From Rikenella microfusus (lineage in GTDB: Bacteria; Bacteroidota; Bacteroidia; Bacteroidales; SZUA-534), in the NCBI GenBank assembly GCA_020719105.1, contig DYQV01000124.1:1-6972 (forward strand): 6,972 nucleotides of DNA, given 5' to 3'. A program made the translations under genes and the position numbers. Below are positions 5,427 through 6,972 of the stretch, in pieces. Every line of letters starts with the position of its first letter. Position 1 is the first letter of the stretch. The notes below the pieces were generated by a model. That model did no database searches. It saw only the letters and a list, made by a program, of their open reading frames with translations, and had not been told where the DNA came from.

Positions 5427-6658
5427 AATCCAAAGAATAAATATGTGAAAAATATCGCAGCAATCACACCAGCTAAATCAGCAATTAACCCACATGCTAC
5501 TGCGTGCCTGGTTTTACTTATTCCCACGCTACCAAAATAAACAGCAATAATATAAAAAGTGGTATCAGAAGCACCTTGAAAAGTGCAGGATAACCTACCA
5601 ATAAAAGAATCCGCTCCATGGGTAGTCATAGCATCCACCATTAAGCCCCTGGCTCCTGATCCGCTCAATGGTTTCATAAATGCTACCGGTAATGCATCAA
5701 CAAAACTAGTATCAAAACCCATTGCATTGATTAAAAAACCAATTCCCTTAATGGCCATATCCATTGCTCCGGATGCTCTAAAAACTCCAATAGCGACTAA
5801 AATAGCTATCAAATATGGTATAATTTTGATAGCTATTTGGAACCCATCTTTTGCCCCCTCGATAAAAGATTCATAGACATTTATTTTTTTACGCAGAGCT
5901 AAGGCAATAAAGGAAACAATTATGGTAAAAAGGATAACATTTCCTGCTGTGGATGAAACTACACCAATTTGTTCTTTAGGTAACGTTGAAAAGTAATAAA
6001 TAATGCCGGAAATAAATAGTGTAAATCCTCCTAAATAGGCTATGATTACTCGATTGAGTAGGTTTATCCGTTGATATAAAGATACCGCAATTATTCCGGC
6101 CAGGGTGGAAAAAAAAGTACTTAATAAAATGGGAATAAAAATATCGGAAGGATCGGCAGCTCCCAATTGAGCCCGATAAACCATAATGCTTACCGGTATA
6201 ATAGTCAAGCCTGATGTGTTTAAAACCAGAAACATTATCATGGCATTGCTGGCACTGGTTTTATCGGGATTTATTTCCTGAAGCTGATTCATGGCTTTTA
6301 AACCCAAAGGTGTAGCTGCATTATCGAGTCCCAGCATATTAGATGCTAAATTCATCATTATAGAACCAGTGGCTGGATGATTTTTGGGTATTTCAGGAAA
6401 CAATTTACTAAAAAAAGGCCCTAACCAGCGGGACAAAATGTTCACCATTCCCCCCTTCTCTCCTACCTTCATTATACCCAACCATAAAGTCATTACTCCG
6501 GCAAGACCCAAGGATAATTCAAATCCGGTTTTTGCCATATCAAAAGTTGAGGACATAATAGCCGGAAAAACAGTTGTATCGCCAAACAATACTAATTTAA
6601 TGATGGCTATTACAAATGCTAGTAGAAAAAATGCTATCCAAATATAATTAAGTATCAA
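5423..6658 (-). CDS. spmAB: SpmA-SpmB fusion, nucleoside-recognition (Gate) domain membrane protein
   Basis: This 411-aa polytopic inner-membrane protein joins SpmA (about 1-195) and SpmB (about 200-411), which are separate genes in Bacillus. The SpmA half carries DNAATPLGLKAMNQL (112-126) and FLVLNTSGLTIIP (143-155). The SpmB half carries FIEGAKDGFQIAIKIIPYL (265-283), PVAFMKPLSGSGARGLM (324-340) and CTFQGASDTTFYI (358-370), the Gate-type signatures. Its length is close to the sum of the two Bacillus proteins, so it looks intact. In Bacillus the pair is needed for spore core dehydration; in non-sporulating Bacteroidota the role is unknown, and solute transport across the inner membrane is the usual guess. 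The start is TTG at 6658: a stop codon lies 11 codons upstream in frame and the next ATG is inside the first membrane region (Met34), so no good ATG exists. It is followed by a coupled 178-aa partner gene. Confidence 0.93.
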   Translation of the reverse strand: MILNYIWIAFFLLAFVIAIIKLVLFGDTTVFPAIMSSTFDMAKTGFELSLGLAGVMTLWLGIMKVGEKGGMVNILSRWLGPFFSKLFPEIPKNHPATGSIMMNLASNMLGLDNAATPLGLKAMNQLQEINPDKTSASNAMIMFLVLNTSGLTIIPVSIMVYRAQLGAADPSDIFIPILLSTFFSTLAGIIAVSLYQRINLLNRVIIAYLGGFTLFISGIIYYFSTLPKEQIGVVSSTAGNVILFTIIVSFIALALRKKINVYESFIEGAKDGFQIAIKIIPYLIAILVAIGVFRASGAMDMAIKGIGFLINAMGFDTSFVDALPVAFMKPLSGSGARGLMVDAMTTHGADSFIGRLSCTFQGASDTTFYIIAVYFGSVGISKTRHAVACGLIADLAGVIAAIFFTYLFFGL

Positions 6659-6707
6659 CTCTTTTAAAGGATTACTGGTTATTGTTGACTAATGACTTTC
6701 ACCCAAA

Positions 6708-6737
6708 TTGAGCGATTTGAAAAGGCAAATCACTCAA
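6708..6737. repeat. 12-bp inverted repeat upstream of spmAB
   Basis: TTGAGCGATTTG (6708-6719) and CAAATCACTCAA (6726-6737) form a hairpin with a 6-base loop. The single mismatch is C-A on the plus strand, so the minus-strand RNA would have an uninterrupted 12-bp stem with one G-U pair. It lies 49 bases before the spmAB start in the minus direction and could sit in its leader or be an operator. The right arm recurs exactly at 6853-6864. Confidence 0.6.
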
Positions 6738-6745
6738 TCGACTGA

Positions 6746-6804
6746 GAAATTGTAAGCAATTCACTTTTAAACTATTCCCTTGTTTTGTGAATTGCAACAA
6801 TTTC
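6746..6804. repeat. Long imperfect inverted repeat
   Basis: GAAATTGT-AA-GCAATTCAC (6746-6764) pairs with GTGAATTGC-A-ACAATTTC (6787-6804): 17 paired bases with a 2-by-1 internal bulge and a 22-base loop. There is no T-run after either arm, so it is not a simple terminator. It might be the outer part of a repeat element or an RNA stem. Confidence 0.65.
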
Positions 6805-6808
6805 TATG

Positions 6809-6972
6809 TCGGTTCGCCGCGGCGAATAAGTAAAGCGATTTATCGCTGCGCTCAAATCACTCAACTTAGCCCGCTTTATTCATACCTGAGCACAGCGAAA
6901 GGTGTGAATGTGCGATGGGCATTGGGTTGCAAAGCGGGAACCGAACAAAGTGAGCTCACGCAAGTAAACCCC
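6809..6972. other. GC-richer nested-hairpin block, probable dispersed REP-like repeat or structured RNA, cut at window edge
   Basis: This block differs in base content from its AT-rich surroundings and contains many self-complementary parts. TCGGTT (6809-6814) pairs with AACCGA (6939-6944) as an outer clamp. Inside are a perfect 14-bp palindrome TTCGCCGCGGCGAA (6813-6826), AGCGAT-TT-ATCGCT (6834-6847), and CCCGCTTT (6870-6877) with AAAGCGGG (6931-6938). The last pair encloses ATTCATACCT (6878-6887) with AGGTGTGAAT (6900-6909). The loop GAGCACAGCGAA resembles the GAGCGxAG-CGAA core of palindromes that are frequent between genes in Bacteroidota (recalled, not checked). A near-inverted copy of that core, TCGCTGCGCTCA, sits at 6843-6854. 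A further palindrome GTGAGCTCAC lies at 6950-6959. The stretch 6659-6972 carries no gene I can support. Confidence 0.5.

Noticed and set aside
6704..6711. TCAATTTG on the minus strand as a TAnnTTTG promoter box for spmAB
   Set aside because: It has one mismatch in the key TA and no TTTG box at the right distance; it also overlaps the hairpin arm.
6880..6972. Minus-strand frame open for 30 codons to the window edge, possibly the end of a gene
   Set aside because: Two minus-strand frames are open there, and the segment is full of palindromes of the repeat block, so it is more likely repeat sequence than coding.

Overview
The window comes from an AT-rich member of the Bacteroidota. The evidence is A-rich translation starts without a clear Shine-Dalgarno sequence, a possible TTG...TAnnTTTG-like promoter, a PepSY-like (PF11396-type) protein, a fused SpmA-SpmB protein and a short lipoprotein with a Bacteroidota-like signal peptide. 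The genus cannot be read from the sequence.

Layout, left to right. Positions 1-51 hold the 3' end of a tRNA (probably Val) and its terminator. On the minus strand, 243-1266 is a two-gene unit: an ECF-type sigma factor followed by a small PepSY-like protein. A 238-bp divergent intergenic region separates it from a plus-strand cell-envelope cluster (1505-4839). That cluster holds an Ala-rich helical lipoprotein with a lysine-rich C-terminus, an intrinsic terminator, a membrane-anchored L,D-transpeptidase (YkuD) carrying a lipoprotein-like helical domain at its N-terminus, a second and canonical YkuD L,D-transpeptidase whose start overlaps the previous stop, and a membrane-anchored protein that looks like a non-catalytic companion. 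Convergent to it on the minus strand (4890-6658) are a SpmA-SpmB fusion membrane protein and an unrecognised 178-aa protein coupled through an ATGA overlap. The last 314 bp hold no gene. They are packed with inverted repeats, palindromes and a GC-richer block that looks like a dispersed REP-type element or structured RNA cut by the window edge.

How the genes may work together. The most interesting reading is the envelope cluster. An abundant-looking helical lipoprotein that ends in several lysines sits directly upstream of two L,D-transpeptidases. This resembles the logic of Braun's lipoprotein in Enterobacteria, where L,D-transpeptidases join the C-terminal lysine of Lpp to peptidoglycan. 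The helical (DUF4398-like) segment shared by the lipoprotein and the first transpeptidase hints that the two proteins bind each other or the same partner. This is an inference from architecture and order and has not been shown. The divergent ECF sigma factor could control the cluster, but no matching promoter pair was found to support that.
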